From: Prosthecobacter debontii
GTDB taxonomy: Bacteria > Verrucomicrobiota > Verrucomicrobiia > Verrucomicrobiales > Verrucomicrobiaceae
Direction: 5' to 3'
DNA length: 46,079 nucleotides
Assembly: GCA_945860295.1 (NCBI GenBank)
Contig: CAMAQH010000031.1
Coordinates: 1-46,079, forward strand
Shown: piece after piece, positions 16,870 through 26,528 of the stretch
Numbering within the stretch: position 1 is the first letter of the stretch
Layout: every line of letters begins with the position of its first letter
Program-made: the position numbers and the translations under genes
The notes under the pieces: model-generated
The model's input: the letters and a program-made list of their open reading frames with translations, nothing else
Database searches by the model: none
What the model was told of the DNA's origin: nothing

Positions 16870-17439
16870 TCACTTCACTTGTCGCCGCATCCATTCAGCG
16901 ATGGTGGCGTAGATGGGGAAATCGGTGATGAGGACGTTGTCGTGATCCGCTCCGGGGACGTCGATCCACTGCTTTTCCAAAGTGGCGGGTAGAGCGGCAA
17001 AGAGTCGTTGGCCTGATTCTAGCGGTATGATGCGATCCTTTGTGCCATGGGCGATCAGGGTTGGCATCGTGATGTTTGCGGCGACGATGTCGGATCGGAT
17101 TTCATTCAGCGCATGGCCGGTCATGAATCGGTAAACGAGTCCTGCACCCTGGCTCCACAAGCTGCCGACACGATCTGAGACAGTCTTTTGAATAGCGACC
17201 TCAAGTCGATCAAAGCTGCTGACAACGACGAGCGCTCGCCACTCGGCCTGGGGTAAAGAAGCCGCACGCATGGCCACAGCGCCGCCCATCGACATGCCCA
17301 TAAGCCCAGCAGGGGCATTGGAGAAGTGGTATCGCTCTGTGGATTCATGCAGCACACGACTGGGGAGTGTGTCATGTGGATATTGAGGTGCTCCAATTGG
17401 GACGTACGAGCGGAGCATGGCGATCATGAAAGACCGCAT
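16870..17439 (-). pseudogene. Alpha/beta hydrolase lacking its N-terminal part
   Basis: The 189-residue frame has the central and C-terminal part of a serine alpha/beta hydrolase: nucleophile elbow GMSMGGAV, an acid in AHGTKDRIIPL, and a His in GADHDNVLI. The first strands with the oxyanion HG loop and about 80 residues are missing, and a TGA lies in frame just upstream of the start. The N-terminal 35 residues resemble no hydrolase segment. I think it is a 5'-truncated gene that is unlikely to be active, though its catalytic triad survives. Confidence 0.55.
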
Positions 17440-17539
17440 GAAGTGGCCGCACGTGCGCCAAATGGTGGAGGATATTCAGGCTCGCGTTTATCAAGCGACT
17501 GCAGACAGTTATAAATCCAGGGCGACAGCTTCTTTATGA
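17417..17539 (+). CDS. Possible 40-residue protein
   Basis: An open frame MAIMKDRMKWPHVRQM... of 40 codons reads divergently from the truncated hydrolase and ends 46 bases before the secreted esterase start. The product would be amphipathic and basic (VEDIQARVYQATADSYKS). It matches no family I know and could be chance, because it overlaps the hydrolase start by 23 bases. A second ATG lies at 17426. Confidence 0.2.
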   Translation: MAIMKDRMKWPHVRQMVEDIQARVYQATADSYKSRATASL

Positions 17540-17584
17540 TTGGATGGAAGGCTTGAGCTAAGGGCTTCGTTTGAGGGCATCCAA

Positions 17585-18796
17585 ATGCGACTTTCTCTTC
17601 TTACGCTCCTCCTCTGCACTACAAGTGCTCTCTGCCAGACGGCGATTTCTCCTGGAGTTTCTCCGGTTTCCCTGCAGCGAGCGCTGGCCTCTACTCCTGA
17701 CTCGACGAAGACGCAGGAGTTGCATGACCAAGTGTTCAAGCTCTTTGGAAAGCAGAATCTGCTGAAAGGCAAATCGGGTGCCAAGATCGAGGGCACAACT
17801 GTCGCTTGGGCGGTCATGAACGCCAAGCCTGCACAGGTGCTGCATGATGATGGGTCACTGATCGGAGCCATGACCTCGCTGGGCAGTGATGGACTGCAAG
17901 TGCTGGTGCAAACGCACCCCAACTTTACCGAGTTCAATTACCACATCACTGCTGACGCGAAGCCGTTGCTTGCAGGCAAAGTCAGCATCGAAAACTATAC
18001 CTACACGTCAGATAGTGAGCCGCAGAAAGGCGTGCCCACAGGCAGGCTCGAAAAGTTTGAGTGGAAGCAGAGTCGAATTTTCCCAGACACTCTGCGTGAT
18101 GTGACGGTTTACATTCCCCAGCAATACCACCCCGGCACTGAAGCTTGCCTGATGGTTTGGCAGGACGGCAGTCGCCATGCAGACCCCAAAGGCTCGATGC
18201 GTGCCAGCGTGGTCTTTGATAATTTGATCGCCAAGAAAGACATGCCTGTGACGATCGGCGTCTTCATTGATCCAGGTCGTAAACTGAATCAGAAGGCAGG
18301 CGACAAAGCCGGAAACCGAAGTCTTGAATACGACAGTCTTGGAGATGCGTACGTCCGCTTCCTTCTGGAGGAAATCCTGCCCGAAGTGCAGAAGCGCTAC
18401 AACGTACGCTTTCGCTCTGAGGCTGCGGCGTGGGCTATCGCGGGTGGTTCATCGGGCGGGATCTGTGCTTTTACTGCGGCCTGGGAGCGACCCGATAAAT
18501 TTGGCAAAGTGCTCTGTTGGGTGGGCACGTTTGTGGATATTCGCGGCGGCAATGCCTACCCCTACTTGCTCCGAATTACCGAGCACAAACCCATCCGCGT
18601 CTATCTGCTGGATGGTGCCAATGATCTCGATAACAAGTATGGCAACTGGCCGCTTGCCAATCGCATGATGGAAGCCAGCCTCAAGTTCATGAACTACGAC
18701 TATCGCATGGACTGGACCCAGTGCTTTCATGGCAGCAAAGGCATGTCACCAGCACTGCCGGATGCTTTGCGCTGGCTCTGGCGTGATGCGCGCTAA
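17585..18796 (+). CDS. Secreted esterase (enterochelin-esterase/esterase D type)
   Basis: A 403-residue protein with a signal peptide at 1-18 (MRLSLLTLLLCTTSALC). I chose this start for that reason, over a TTG at 17540. The N-terminal half is a linker and beta-rich domain. The C-terminal half is an esterase D/Fes-like alpha/beta-hydrolase: RDVTVYIPQQYHPG, nucleophile in AGGSSGGICAF, acid in LLDGANDLDN, and a likely His in QCFHGSKGM. It acts outside the cytoplasm on an unknown ester. It converges with phoH, and a hairpin between them may serve as terminator. Confidence 0.85.
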   Translation: MRLSLLTLLLCTTSALCQTAISPGVSPVSLQRALASTPDSTKTQELHDQVFKLFGKQNLLKGKSGAKIEGTTVAWAVMNAKPAQVLHDDGSLIGAMTSLGSDGLQVLVQTHPNFTEFNYHITADAKPLLAGKVSIENYTYTSDSEPQKGVPTGRLEKFEWKQSRIFPDTLRDVTVYIPQQYHPGTEACLMVWQDGSRHADPKGSMRASVVFDNLIAKKDMPVTIGVFIDPGRKLNQKAGDKAGNRSLEYDSLGDAYVRFLLEEILPEVQKRYNVRFRSEAAAWAIAGGSSGGICAFTAAWERPDKFGKVLCWVGTFVDIRGGNAYPYLLRITEHKPIRVYLLDGANDLDNKYGNWPLANRMMEASLKFMNYDYRMDWTQCFHGSKGMSPALPDALRWLWRDAR

Positions 18797-18808
18797 AGCA
18801 TAAGCATG

Positions 18809-18829
18809 TGGCGGACTCGAAGCCCGCCA
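18809..18829. terminator. Hairpin between convergent genes
   Basis: TGGCGG and CCGCCA arms enclose a 9-base loop, located 13 bases after the esterase stop and 22 bases before the phoH stop. It could end both transcripts, but has no T run, so a factor-dependent or structural role is equally possible. It resembles the hairpins at 4617-4657. Confidence 0.4.
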
Positions 18830-18850
18830 TACGCGATTCGAGGACCGAGA

Positions 18851-20404
18851 TTACAACAGCCGCGCTCCGGCTTCGGCCAAGGGACTGCGCTCACCTTTGG
18901 TAAGCGGGACGTGCGCTGCGAAGGATTGGCCCCTCATGCGCTGGCGTGTATAAACGAGGCCGTTGCTACGGCTGTCCACATAGGGATTGTCGATCTGAGC
19001 GGGGTCGCCCACGAGCACGAGCTTTGATCCACGCGACATACGGGTGACGATGGTTTTAGCCTCCAAAGGCGTGAGTTGCTGCGCCTCATCGAGGATGAAG
19101 AAACGATCAGGAATGGAACGCCCGCGGATGTAGCAGAGTGCCTCAATCTCGATTACTCCCTGCTGAATGAGCGGATCATAAGGAGCAGCGGCTTCTGTTT
19201 GATTCGGCGTGCGCTCTGGGAGGAAACGATTCTTCTTCCTCTGCGGTCCCTGAAGATTGTCCACAGGCCGCATGAGTAGATCAAGCGCGTCATAAACGGG
19301 CTGTAGCCATGGGCGCATTTTTTCCTGAAGCGTTCCAGGCAGGAAGCCAACAGTCTGCCCCATCGCCACGATCGGACGACTTACGGTTAGGCCATTGTAA
19401 GTGCGATCAAAGACCTGGGAAAGGCCGGCAGCCACAGCGAGCAGGGTTTTGCCAGTGCCCGCCTGACCGTAGCAGGTGACGAGGCTGATCTCGGGATCGA
19501 GCAGCGCGTCGAGCAGGCAGGTCTGGCCCAAATTCATCGGCTTGATGGAGCGCCCCTGGCCCACTTTGATGGCCTCAGGCGTGTGTATCAGCCTCACAAA
19601 CTCTCCCTGCGCGTTCAGCCTCGTGGGTATGGATGTTTTCTCACCTGCGGTTAGCAGCGCGTAGTCATTCGTCATCACATCGCCCATGCGTTTGGCAGGC
19701 AAGGTGAGGCGACCACTGCTGGCATAGCGCTGAAGTTCATGTGACGTGACATCGATGCGGGCGATGTCAAAATTCGACACCTCACGCTGCTCGACTTTGT
19801 CATGCAGATAGTCCTCACATTCGATGCCCACAGCACGGGCTTTGAGCTGCATGTTTAAATCCTTGCTCACCAATATCACAGGCGGCTGCACCTGCTCGCA
19901 GAGCTGAAGAACACAGGCGAGAATGCGGTGATCCGTCTTCTCGATGCCAGGGAAAATGCGCTCAAACTGCTGCACGCTCGGGATGCGCCGCGCCGTCTCA
20001 GGATCGTAGGTAACGATGCGGATATTTCCACCACCAGCCGTCTTCACTCCATCCATCACGGACGCACCTGTAGCGGAGAAAATCTTCATCAAAGCGCGAT
20101 GCACTTCACGGGCATTCGCGCCGCGTTCAGTCATCTCATTTTTAAAGCGGTCCAGTTCGCTGAGCACATCCACAGGGATACAGATGTGATGCTCGGCGAA
20201 GCGATTGATACAGGCCGGGTCATGCAGCAGGACATTGGTATCCAAGATAAAGGTCTTGGTGCCGACGGGCACTGTCGAGTGACGGTGACTGATGACGGTT
20301 TTTCGCTTTCGAGGGGCAGATCGAGCTGACTGCGCGATGGGCGCGAGGTCGAGGTTTTCGATGAGGGTGGAAGCGTGGCTGGCGGTATGGTCGTCGCGGT
20401 CCAT
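18851..20404 (-). CDS. PIN-PhoH fusion protein
   Basis: Residues 50-205 form a PIN endonuclease domain with the acidic site D55 (FILDTNVLL), E83, D158 (KTDHRI) and D182. Residues 290-500 form a PhoH ATPase with Walker A GQAGTGKT (313-320) and Walker B FFILDEAQQLT. Such PIN-PhoH proteins unwind and cut RNA; some are toxins of PhoAT pairs, others act in ribosome or RNA quality control. No small antitoxin gene precedes it; upstream is a 287-base region with several palindromes. The length of 517 residues is normal for the fused form. Confidence 0.92.
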   Translation of the reverse strand: MDRDDHTASHASTLIENLDLAPIAQSARSAPRKRKTVISHRHSTVPVGTKTFILDTNVLLHDPACINRFAEHHICIPVDVLSELDRFKNEMTERGANAREVHRALMKIFSATGASVMDGVKTAGGGNIRIVTYDPETARRIPSVQQFERIFPGIEKTDHRILACVLQLCEQVQPPVILVSKDLNMQLKARAVGIECEDYLHDKVEQREVSNFDIARIDVTSHELQRYASSGRLTLPAKRMGDVMTNDYALLTAGEKTSIPTRLNAQGEFVRLIHTPEAIKVGQGRSIKPMNLGQTCLLDALLDPEISLVTCYGQAGTGKTLLAVAAGLSQVFDRTYNGLTVSRPIVAMGQTVGFLPGTLQEKMRPWLQPVYDALDLLMRPVDNLQGPQRKKNRFLPERTPNQTEAAAPYDPLIQQGVIEIEALCYIRGRSIPDRFFILDEAQQLTPLEAKTIVTRMSRGSKLVLVGDPAQIDNPYVDSRSNGLVYTRQRMRGQSFAAHVPLTKGERSPLAEAGARLL

Positions 20405-20443
20405 GTCGGTGTGGGTTGGTGGTTAAGATGTGGCCCGGCGCTG

Positions 20444-20458
20444 GGGGAGGTCCTCCCC
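20444..20458. repeat. GGGGAGG-T-CCTCCCC palindrome
   Basis: A perfect 7-base inverted repeat around a single T lies 40 bases upstream of the phoH start. It is similar in build to the AGACGGGAG-G-CTCCCGTCT element at 42072-42090, and may be an operator or a cruciform-like repetitive element. Confidence 0.4.
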
Positions 20459-20564
20459 GTCCTGTGCATATCAGATGCCAAGTTGGCCGTTCCACGTTCT
20501 GAATTTTGTGAGTGTCTCACGGAATTAATTGAGGCTGTCAAAATCATAAGCAGCCGACAAGCCA

Positions 20565-20597
20565 TTTATTCACAAAGACGCAGCTTATGTGAATAAA
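20565..20597. promoter_or_regulatory. TTTATTCACA-N13-TGTGAATAAA inverted repeat
   Basis: Perfect 10-base arms are separated by 13 bases, 95 bases upstream of the serS start and 161 bases upstream of the phoH start. The half-site TGTGA/TCACA is shared with CRP-like sites, but here the arms point outward. The element could be an operator, a repressor site, or part of a divergent promoter. Confidence 0.5.
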
Positions 20598-20617
20598 GTT
20601 CAGTGACGTTGCTGGCA

Positions 20618-20636
20618 CACGATCAAAGAGATCGTG
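20618..20636. promoter_or_regulatory. Hairpin in the serS leader
   Basis: CACGATC-AAAGA-GATCGTG forms a 7-base stem with a 5-base loop, ending 55 bases before serS. It may be a leader stem-loop or one of the dispersed hairpins of this genome. No T-box features (stem I, specifier and anti-terminator) are apparent. Confidence 0.35.
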
Positions 20637-20691
20637 CCCACCCCCAAAGCACTCTTGCCAATTCAGCATCCCGTCCTAGCCTCCGCGCCCT

Positions 20692-21963
20692 ATGCTCGAC
20701 ATCCGCCTCATCCGCGAAAACCCTGATCTCATCAAACAACGCCTTGCCAACCGGAGTGGTGACTTTGCGCCCATCGTGGATGAAGTGCTCGCCATCGATA
20801 TTACTCGCCGCACGGCGGAGACCGAGCGTCAGAAGCTTCAAAGCGACCGCAACCGTATCAGCAAAGAGATAGGCATCGCCAAAAAGAACGGTCAGGACAC
20901 TAGCGCCATCGAAACCGAGGTGCGTGGAATCGGCAGTCGCATTGACGAGATCGGTTTTGAGGCTGATGCCGCTGACGTCCGACAGCGTGATCTACTCCTT
21001 GGTATCCCAAATCTACCGCACGATGCATGCCCCGTGGGCCATAGTGCCGAGGAGAACCCTGAAATACGTGTCTGGGGCACCAAGCCATGCTATGACTTTC
21101 AGCCCAAAGATCACACCGTGCTCGGTCAGGCGCTGGGCATGATCGACTTCGAGGCTGGGGCAAAGATCACTGGCAGTGCTTTTGTCGTTTATCGCGGCAC
21201 AGGGGCTCGATTGGAGCGCGCACTCATTAATTTCCTCCTCGACTTGCACACCACGCAGCATGGCTACACGGAGATCAGTCCGCCGCTGTTGGTTAAACCT
21301 GAATGCCTCGTCGGTACAGGTCAGTTGCCGAAGTTCGGTGACCAAGTATACCACTGCCCTGAAGACGACCTTTATCTCATCCCCACTGCTGAGGTGCCGG
21401 TCACGAACTTGCACCGTGAGGAGATACTCAAAGCCGAGCAGCTGCCCGTGCAATACGCCGCCTACACGCCCTGCTTCCGCCGTGAGGCGGGCAGCGCTGG
21501 GCTTGGCACGCGCGGCCTCATCCGCATGCATCAGTTTGATAAAGTGGAGTTGGTGAAAATCACCACGCCTGAGACGAGTATGGCTGAGTTGGAAAGCCTA
21601 ACTGCCAATGCCGAAAAAGTGCTGCAACTCCTCGGTCTGCATTACCGCATCATCGAACTCTGCACTGGCGACATCGGTTTCGGCTCTGCTAAGACCTACG
21701 ACATCGAAGTCTGGGCGCCAGGACAGGGGACTTATCTTGAAGTATCGAGCTGCTCGACCTTTGGCGACTACCAGGCCCGCCGCATGAATCTGCGCTTCAA
21801 AGATGCCGAAGGGAAGAACCGCTTCTGTCACACGCTCAATGGCTCTGGTACTGCTCTCGCTCGGCTCTTCGTCGCGCTTGTGGAAACGTATCAGCAGGCG
21901 GATGGCAGCATCCTCATTCCTGAGGCGCTCCGCTCGCATTTCGGAGCGGAAAAGATTGGCTAA
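20692..21963 (+). CDS. serS: Seryl-tRNA synthetase
   Basis: Charges tRNA-Ser and tRNA-Sec. The N-terminal coiled-coil arm spans about residues 28-100 (RTAETERQKLQSDRNRISKE). The class II catalytic motifs follow: motif 1 around GYTEISPPLLVKPE, motif 2 in FRREAGSAGLGTRGLIRMHQ, and motif 3 in NGSGTALARLFVALVETYQ. Start MLDIRLIREN is the family norm, and the length of 423 residues is normal. The gene stands alone; it converges with the TIM-barrel gene 12 bases away. The palindrome cluster upstream may bear on its control. Confidence 0.98.
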   Translation: MLDIRLIRENPDLIKQRLANRSGDFAPIVDEVLAIDITRRTAETERQKLQSDRNRISKEIGIAKKNGQDTSAIETEVRGIGSRIDEIGFEADAADVRQRDLLLGIPNLPHDACPVGHSAEENPEIRVWGTKPCYDFQPKDHTVLGQALGMIDFEAGAKITGSAFVVYRGTGARLERALINFLLDLHTTQHGYTEISPPLLVKPECLVGTGQLPKFGDQVYHCPEDDLYLIPTAEVPVTNLHREEILKAEQLPVQYAAYTPCFRREAGSAGLGTRGLIRMHQFDKVELVKITTPETSMAELESLTANAEKVLQLLGLHYRIIELCTGDIGFGSAKTYDIEVWAPGQGTYLEVSSCSTFGDYQARRMNLRFKDAEGKNRFCHTLNGSGTALARLFVALVETYQQADGSILIPEALRSHFGAEKIG

Positions 21964-21975
21964 ACTATTCGCCCA

Positions 21976-22860
21976 TTAGGCCGCAGCAAGGCGGGCTGTC
22001 TTCACCAGATCCATGAAGGCAGCCTTCTGCTCGGCCAGGATGGTCGCAGGATCGCCCTCAGGGCGCTTGCCACCAGCTTCGAGCAGCACCCAGCCTTCGT
22101 AGTCGGCTTCGACGAGTAGTTTAGCGAGCTTGTCCCATGGGTAGCCAGGAACCTTGGCTCCGCGGATATGCACTGTGTGGCCGAGGTAGTCTTTTACTTT
22201 GGCAAAGTTGGCTTCAATGCCATCGCCCTCTTGATCGATGTTGTTGGAGTTCCAGCAAACACGGACGTTGTCGCGCGCAGCGGTTTTCATGATGGTTGCG
22301 ATGTCGCCGAGGTCGTTGACGCCACCGTGGACTTCGAGGCGGATCTCCTGACCAAAACCGAGCGCATAATCACCGAGTTCCGCGAGCGACTTGGCGATCT
22401 GATCGAGTGTCTTGGCTTTCTCGACCTCTTTCGGCAGTGCGTTGGGTTTGACCTTCACACCTGAGGTGCCGATGTCGTGACCGAGCTTGATGTACTCCTT
22501 GGCACCTTCGATGTTCTTCCTCACTTCATCTAGATTGGCCGAGTGAAATTCAAAGTTGGTGCCGAGCCCGATGGCCTTCACAGTCGAATCATCAAATCGC
22601 TTACGCACCTCTGCGCGCGCGGCTGAGCTGAGTTTGGGGCCGACGCTGTGGGCATGATCGACACGCAATTCGACTCCGAGTAACTCAGCTTTCTCGAGTG
22701 TGGTGATGAGCGTGGGCAAATCCAGATCCGCACCCCACATGTACGTGACGAGTCCGAACTCAATGTTCTCGCCCTTGTAACTGAGCTTTGCTCCCTGTGC
22801 AGAGGCAATGCAGGCGAAGGCGCCGCCAAGTGTCGTGATGAAGTGGCGGCGATTGGTCAC
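21976..22860 (-). CDS. Exported TIM-barrel sugar isomerase/epimerase-like protein
   Basis: A 294-residue protein of the xylose-isomerase-like TIM-barrel family (AP endonuclease 2 superfamily). It begins with a twin-arginine-like signal (NRRHFITTLGGAFACIASA). Core motifs include GVELRVDHAH, KAIGLGTNFEFH, the metal-ligand strand IRLEVHGG, VCWNSNNIDQEGDG, VHIRGAKVPG, and EGWVLLEAGG. It probably binds a divalent metal and rearranges a sugar or a related substrate outside the cytoplasm; no specific reaction can be assigned. It follows sdhB on the same strand after 36 bases, perhaps by chance. Confidence 0.82.
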   Translation of the reverse strand: MTNRRHFITTLGGAFACIASAQGAKLSYKGENIEFGLVTYMWGADLDLPTLITTLEKAELLGVELRVDHAHSVGPKLSSAARAEVRKRFDDSTVKAIGLGTNFEFHSANLDEVRKNIEGAKEYIKLGHDIGTSGVKVKPNALPKEVEKAKTLDQIAKSLAELGDYALGFGQEIRLEVHGGVNDLGDIATIMKTAARDNVRVCWNSNNIDQEGDGIEANFAKVKDYLGHTVHIRGAKVPGYPWDKLAKLLVEADYEGWVLLEAGGKRPEGDPATILAEQKAAFMDLVKTARLAAA

Positions 22861-22896
22861 AAGAGTGGAGGTATATAAAGGGATGAGAGGGGAGTA

Positions 22897-23685
22897 TCAA
22901 TCTCCGCCTTCAGCACGTTCTTGCACGCCGACAAAGGCCTCTTTGGCAGAAGCCAGGGCGTAGTCTCGGTTCAGCTTGGTGATCCAGCGGACGCTGATTT
23001 CCTTTGGGCAGGCGGCTTCGCACTCATATTGATTGGTGCAATTTCCAAAACCTTCTTTGTCCATCTGGCGAACCATGCCGAGTGTGCGGCGATCTTTTTC
23101 CGGCTGGCCTTGCGGCAGGGAATTGAGCTGCCCTGCCTTGGCTGAGACAAAGAGCATGGCGCTGGCGTTTTTGCATGAGGCGACGCAGGCACCACAACCA
23201 ATGCAGGCGGCGGCGTCCATGGCGGCATCTGCCACTTCTTTACCGATGAGGATGCTGTTGGCATCAGGCGCTGCGCCAGTGCGTACAGTGACAAAACCAC
23301 CCGCCTGTTGGATGCGGTCAAAAGCACCGCGATCCACCATCAAGTCCTTCACCACAGGAAAAGCACGAGCGCGGAAAGGTTCGACCCAGATGGTGTCGCC
23401 ATCGCGGAACTTGCGCATGTGAAGCTGGCATGTTGTGGTGGCTTTTTCAGGGCCATGGGCGATGCCGTTGATCGTCATCGAGCACATGCCGCAGATACCT
23501 TCACGGCAATCATGGTCAAAGGCCACCGGATCACCACCATCTTTGATGAGGCGCTCATTGACGATGTCCATCATTTCCAAAAAAGACGCATGATCGGGGA
23601 TCTGGCTTGCTTTGATGTCCTGGAAGTGACCAGGCTGTCCTTGGTTCTGACGCCAGACTTTGAGTTGGAGGTTGAGGAGTGACAT
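22897..23685 (-). CDS. sdhB: Succinate dehydrogenase/fumarate reductase iron-sulfur subunit
   Basis: Carries electrons from SdhA to the quinone site. Cysteine clusters are visible: CREGICGMC plus a later Cys for 2Fe-2[12 protein letters not shown] for 4Fe-4S, and [12 protein letters not shown] for the third cluster. The length of 262 residues is typical of the type B (single cytochrome subunit) class. It is the last gene of the sdhC-sdhA-sdhB operon, 39 bases after sdhA. Peripheral membrane, cytoplasmic face. Confidence 0.95.
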   Translation of the reverse strand: MSLLNLQLKVWRQNQGQPGHFQDIKASQIPDHASFLEMMDIVNERLIKDGGDPVAFDHDCREGICGMCSMTINGIAHGPEKATTTCQLHMRKFRDGDTIWVEPFRARAFPVVKDLMVDRGAFDRIQQAGGFVTVRTGAAPDANSILIGKEVADAAMDAAACIGCGACVASCKNASAMLFVSAKAGQLNSLPQGQPEKDRRTLGMVRQMDKEGFGNCTNQYECEAACPKEISVRWITKLNRDYALASAKEAFVGVQERAEGGD

Positions 23686-23724
23686 AAACCAGTGTGTTTG
23701 AAGGTGGATTCGTGCAGATAGCAG

Positions 23725-25641
23725 TTACTTGTAGCTGCGGACGCTGAGGTGCACTTCCTCGAAAGTGAGTTGCTCTTTGTTCAGTTTTGGTTTGGAGAGA
23801 TCGCCGGTATATTCCCAGGCGGCGGCATAGCAGTAGTTTTCGTCGTCGCGTTTGGCTTCACCGTCGGGATACTGATGCTCAGTGCGGAAGTGGCCACCGC
23901 AGCTCTCTTTGCGGTCCATGGCATCGTAACAGAGCAGTTCGGCAAACTCCATAAAGTCGGCCACACGACCTGCTTTCTCCAGCTCAGGATTGGCGGTGCT
24001 GCCGGAACCCGTGACGTTGACATTGCTCCAGAATTCTTCCCGCAGTTCGGGGATGCGCCTAAGGGCTTCTGACAAACCAGCTTTGTCGCGTGCCATGCCG
24101 CATTTGTCCCAGACGAGCAGCCCCAGTTCACGGTGGAAGCTGTCCACGCTGCGCTTGCCTTTGACGTTGAGGAGTCGGTTGGTCCGGCCACGGGCATCTT
24201 CCAGAGCTTTCTGAAATTCAGGATGCTCAGTGGTGACGCTGCCCGGTGTCTGAGTGACAAGATAGGGTGCGACGGTCGTTGGGATAACAAAGTAACCATC
24301 GGCCAAACCCTGCATCAGCGCGCTGGCACCAAGTCGATTCGCGCCATGGTCGGAAAAGTTCGCCTCACCGAGCACGTGCAGGCCGGGCAGGCTACTCATC
24401 AAATTGTAATCCACCCAAAGGCCACCCATCGTGTAATGCACGGCGGGATAGATCCGCATGGGCTGCTTGTAGCCACTTTCTCCGGTGATCTTTTCATACA
24501 TTTCAAAAAGATTGCCATAGCGCTCGGCGATGGTCTTCTGGCCAAATTGGCCGATGGCTTCGGCAAAGTCGAGATACACACCACGCCCACCGGGGCCGAC
24601 ACCGAGACCGGCATCACAGGCTTCTTTGGCAGCACGGCTGGAAATATCGCGCGGGGCCAAGTTTCCAAAGCTCGGGTACTTGCGCTCTAGGAAGTAATCA
24701 CGATCTGCTTCCGGAATCTGCGAGGCAGCTTTGCCGATGTCTTTGTTGTTTTTCGGCACCCAGATACGGCCATCATTGCGCAGCGACTCAGACATCAGCG
24801 TCAGCTTGCTTTGGTAGTCACCACTTACCGGGATGCAGGTCGGGTGGATCTGTGTGTAGCAGGGGTTGGCAAAGTAAGCACCCTTGCGGTGCGCGCGCCA
24901 AGTGGCGGTCACGTTGCAGCCCATCGCATTGGTGGAAAGGTAGAACACATTGCCGTAGCCGCCGGTGCAGAGCAGCACGGTGTCGCCCGCATGAGCTTCG
25001 ATTTTTCCTGTGGTGAGATCGCGCGTGACGATGCCCTTTGCATGCCCATCCACGACCACGACTTCCAGCATCTCAGAGCGCGTGTGCATTTCCACACCCC
25101 CACGAGCTACCTCTTTGTTGAGAGCCGAATAAGCACCGAGTAAAAGCTGCTGCCCCGTCTGGCCGCGAGCATAAAACGTACGGCTCACCTGAGCGCCGCC
25201 GAACGAACGATTCGCCAATCCACCGCCATACTCACGAGCGAAAGGCACACCCTGCGCGGCGCATTGGTCGATGATGTTGACGCTCTCTTCAGCGAGGCGA
25301 TGCACGTTTGATTCACGCGCACGGAAGTCGCCACCTTTGACCGTGTCATAAAAGAGGCGATGCACGCTATCACCATCGTTTTGGTAATTCTTCGCGGCAT
25401 TGATTCCACCCTGCGCAGCGATGGAGTGAGCGCGGCGCGGGCTGTCCTGGAAGCAGAAGCATTTTACTTGGTAGCCCAGTTCAGAAAGCGTGGCAGCGGC
25501 TGAGGAACCCGCTAGGCCACTGCCGACGACGATCACTGTGTACTTGCGCTTATTCTTCGGGTTGATCAGCTTGGAGTCCTGCTTGTGCTTGGACCACTTG
25601 AGAGCCATCGGGCCGGAGGGAATTTTAGAGTCGAGTGACAT
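23725..25641 (-). CDS. sdhA: Succinate dehydrogenase/fumarate reductase flavoprotein subunit
   Basis: Oxidises succinate to fumarate (or the reverse) at an FAD site. The dinucleotide fold [18 protein letters not shown] appears near residue 40. The His that covalently binds FAD lies in [14 protein letters not shown]. Catalytic-site stretches include [10 protein letters not shown] and [19 protein letters not shown]. The length of 638 residues matches the long type B flavoproteins of Bacteroidetes, Chlamydia and Verrucomicrobia. It is the middle gene of the operon, 36 bases after sdhC. Confidence 0.96.
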   Translation of the reverse strand: MSLDSKIPSGPMALKWSKHKQDSKLINPKNKRKYTVIVVGSGLAGSSAAATLSELGYQVKCFCFQDSPRRAHSIAAQGGINAAKNYQNDGDSVHRLFYDTVKGGDFRARESNVHRLAEESVNIIDQCAAQGVPFAREYGGGLANRSFGGAQVSRTFYARGQTGQQLLLGAYSALNKEVARGGVEMHTRSEMLEVVVVDGHAKGIVTRDLTTGKIEAHAGDTVLLCTGGYGNVFYLSTNAMGCNVTATWRAHRKGAYFANPCYTQIHPTCIPVSGDYQSKLTLMSESLRNDGRIWVPKNNKDIGKAASQIPEADRDYFLERKYPSFGNLAPRDISSRAAKEACDAGLGVGPGGRGVYLDFAEAIGQFGQKTIAERYGNLFEMYEKITGESGYKQPMRIYPAVHYTMGGLWVDYNLMSSLPGLHVLGEANFSDHGANRLGASALMQGLADGYFVIPTTVAPYLVTQTPGSVTTEHPEFQKALEDARGRTNRLLNVKGKRSVDSFHRELGLLVWDKCGMARDKAGLSEALRRIPELREEFWSNVNVTGSGSTANPELEKAGRVADFMEFAELLCYDAMDRKESCGGHFRTEHQYPDGEAKRDDENYCYAAAWEYTGDLSKPKLNKEQLTFEEVHLSVRSYK

Positions 25642-25677
25642 AGGGCAAAGAGCTGAGGGCTATAGACAAAGAGTGAA

Positions 25678-26388
25678 TTAGCGACCGTAACCAAAGACGA
25701 GGATGGAAATCGGGATGGAGCAGTTGCCGATCACGACAAGCAGAGCAAAAGCATACCCGAGCTTCTTGAACAGCGGCTCCGAGCGGTGAGTGGAAAGACC
25801 GAGCGTCTGGAACAGACTGGACACCCCGTGACTCAGGTGACTGCTCAGCAGAAGCATCGCGATCACATAAAAGATCGAAGCTGGAGCCCAGGAAAACCCG
25901 TCGATCACCATCTTGTAAACATTGTGCGCTTTGTGGCCGTCGATCTGGATCTCATAAGCAGCACCGCCAAAACCGTGCCACAGCCGAGCGGTGAAATGCA
26001 GCAGGTGATAAATGATGAATGCCAGGATGGTCAGTCCGCTCCAGATCATCGTGCGGGATGATTTGCTTGAGACTTGAGAGGCGACCTTGCCGTAGCCGTC
26101 CACACGTGCGGCGCGGTTTTGTTTCGTGAGATGGATGGTGGCGATCACATGCACCACCACAGCGGCGAGCAGTCCGAGACGGGCGATCCACACCCCGCCG
26201 CCATGCAGCGCGGTTTGCAGCAAGTGGCCGTATTCATTGATAGCGTCAGGCCCGACAAAGACCAGCAAGTTGCCTATCATGTGGCCAAGTACAAAGATCA
26301 CTAGCATAGCCCCCGTCAGGGCAACGAGGATCTTTTTACCGATGGAAGAAGCATAGAAACGGAAAAGGGAGTCAAAAACAGCGCTCAT
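25678..26388 (-). CDS. sdhC: Succinate dehydrogenase cytochrome b subunit
   Basis: A 236-residue membrane anchor with about five hydrophobic segments. Candidate heme-ligand His residues are in GHMIGNLLVF, VVHVIATIHL, IYHLLHFTARL and SSHLSHG. It is the single-subunit, probably di-heme type B anchor that passes electrons to quinone. I chose the ATG at 26388: MSAVFDSLFRFY is the family start, whereas a frame reaching 26532 would add 48 unlike residues. First gene of the operon; the 140 bases upstream (26389-26528) likely hold the promoter, but no clear -35/-10 boxes were seen. Confidence 0.93.
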   Translation of the reverse strand: MSAVFDSLFRFYASSIGKKILVALTGAMLVIFVLGHMIGNLLVFVGPDAINEYGHLLQTALHGGGVWIARLGLLAAVVVHVIATIHLTKQNRAARVDGYGKVASQVSSKSSRTMIWSGLTILAFIIYHLLHFTARLWHGFGGAAYEIQIDGHKAHNVYKMVIDGFSWAPASIFYVIAMLLLSSHLSHGVSSLFQTLGLSTHRSEPLFKKLGYAFALLVVIGNCSIPISILVFGYGR

Positions 26389-26528
26389 GAGTGGAAAAAG
26401 TTCACTCTGGCAATACGCCACAGCCCCGCAAGCGGCACCTGCTTTTTTCATGCATATCTTGTCGAAGATGATTTCGCATTTGCTAGCTCGCTGCCTGACT
26501 CTGAGTTCGCTGAGGCGCAGACCAGTTC

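Noticed and set aside
20600-20691. T-box or other amino-acid riboswitch before serS
   Set aside because: Only a single short hairpin is visible; no specifier loop, T-box sequence or terminator pair.
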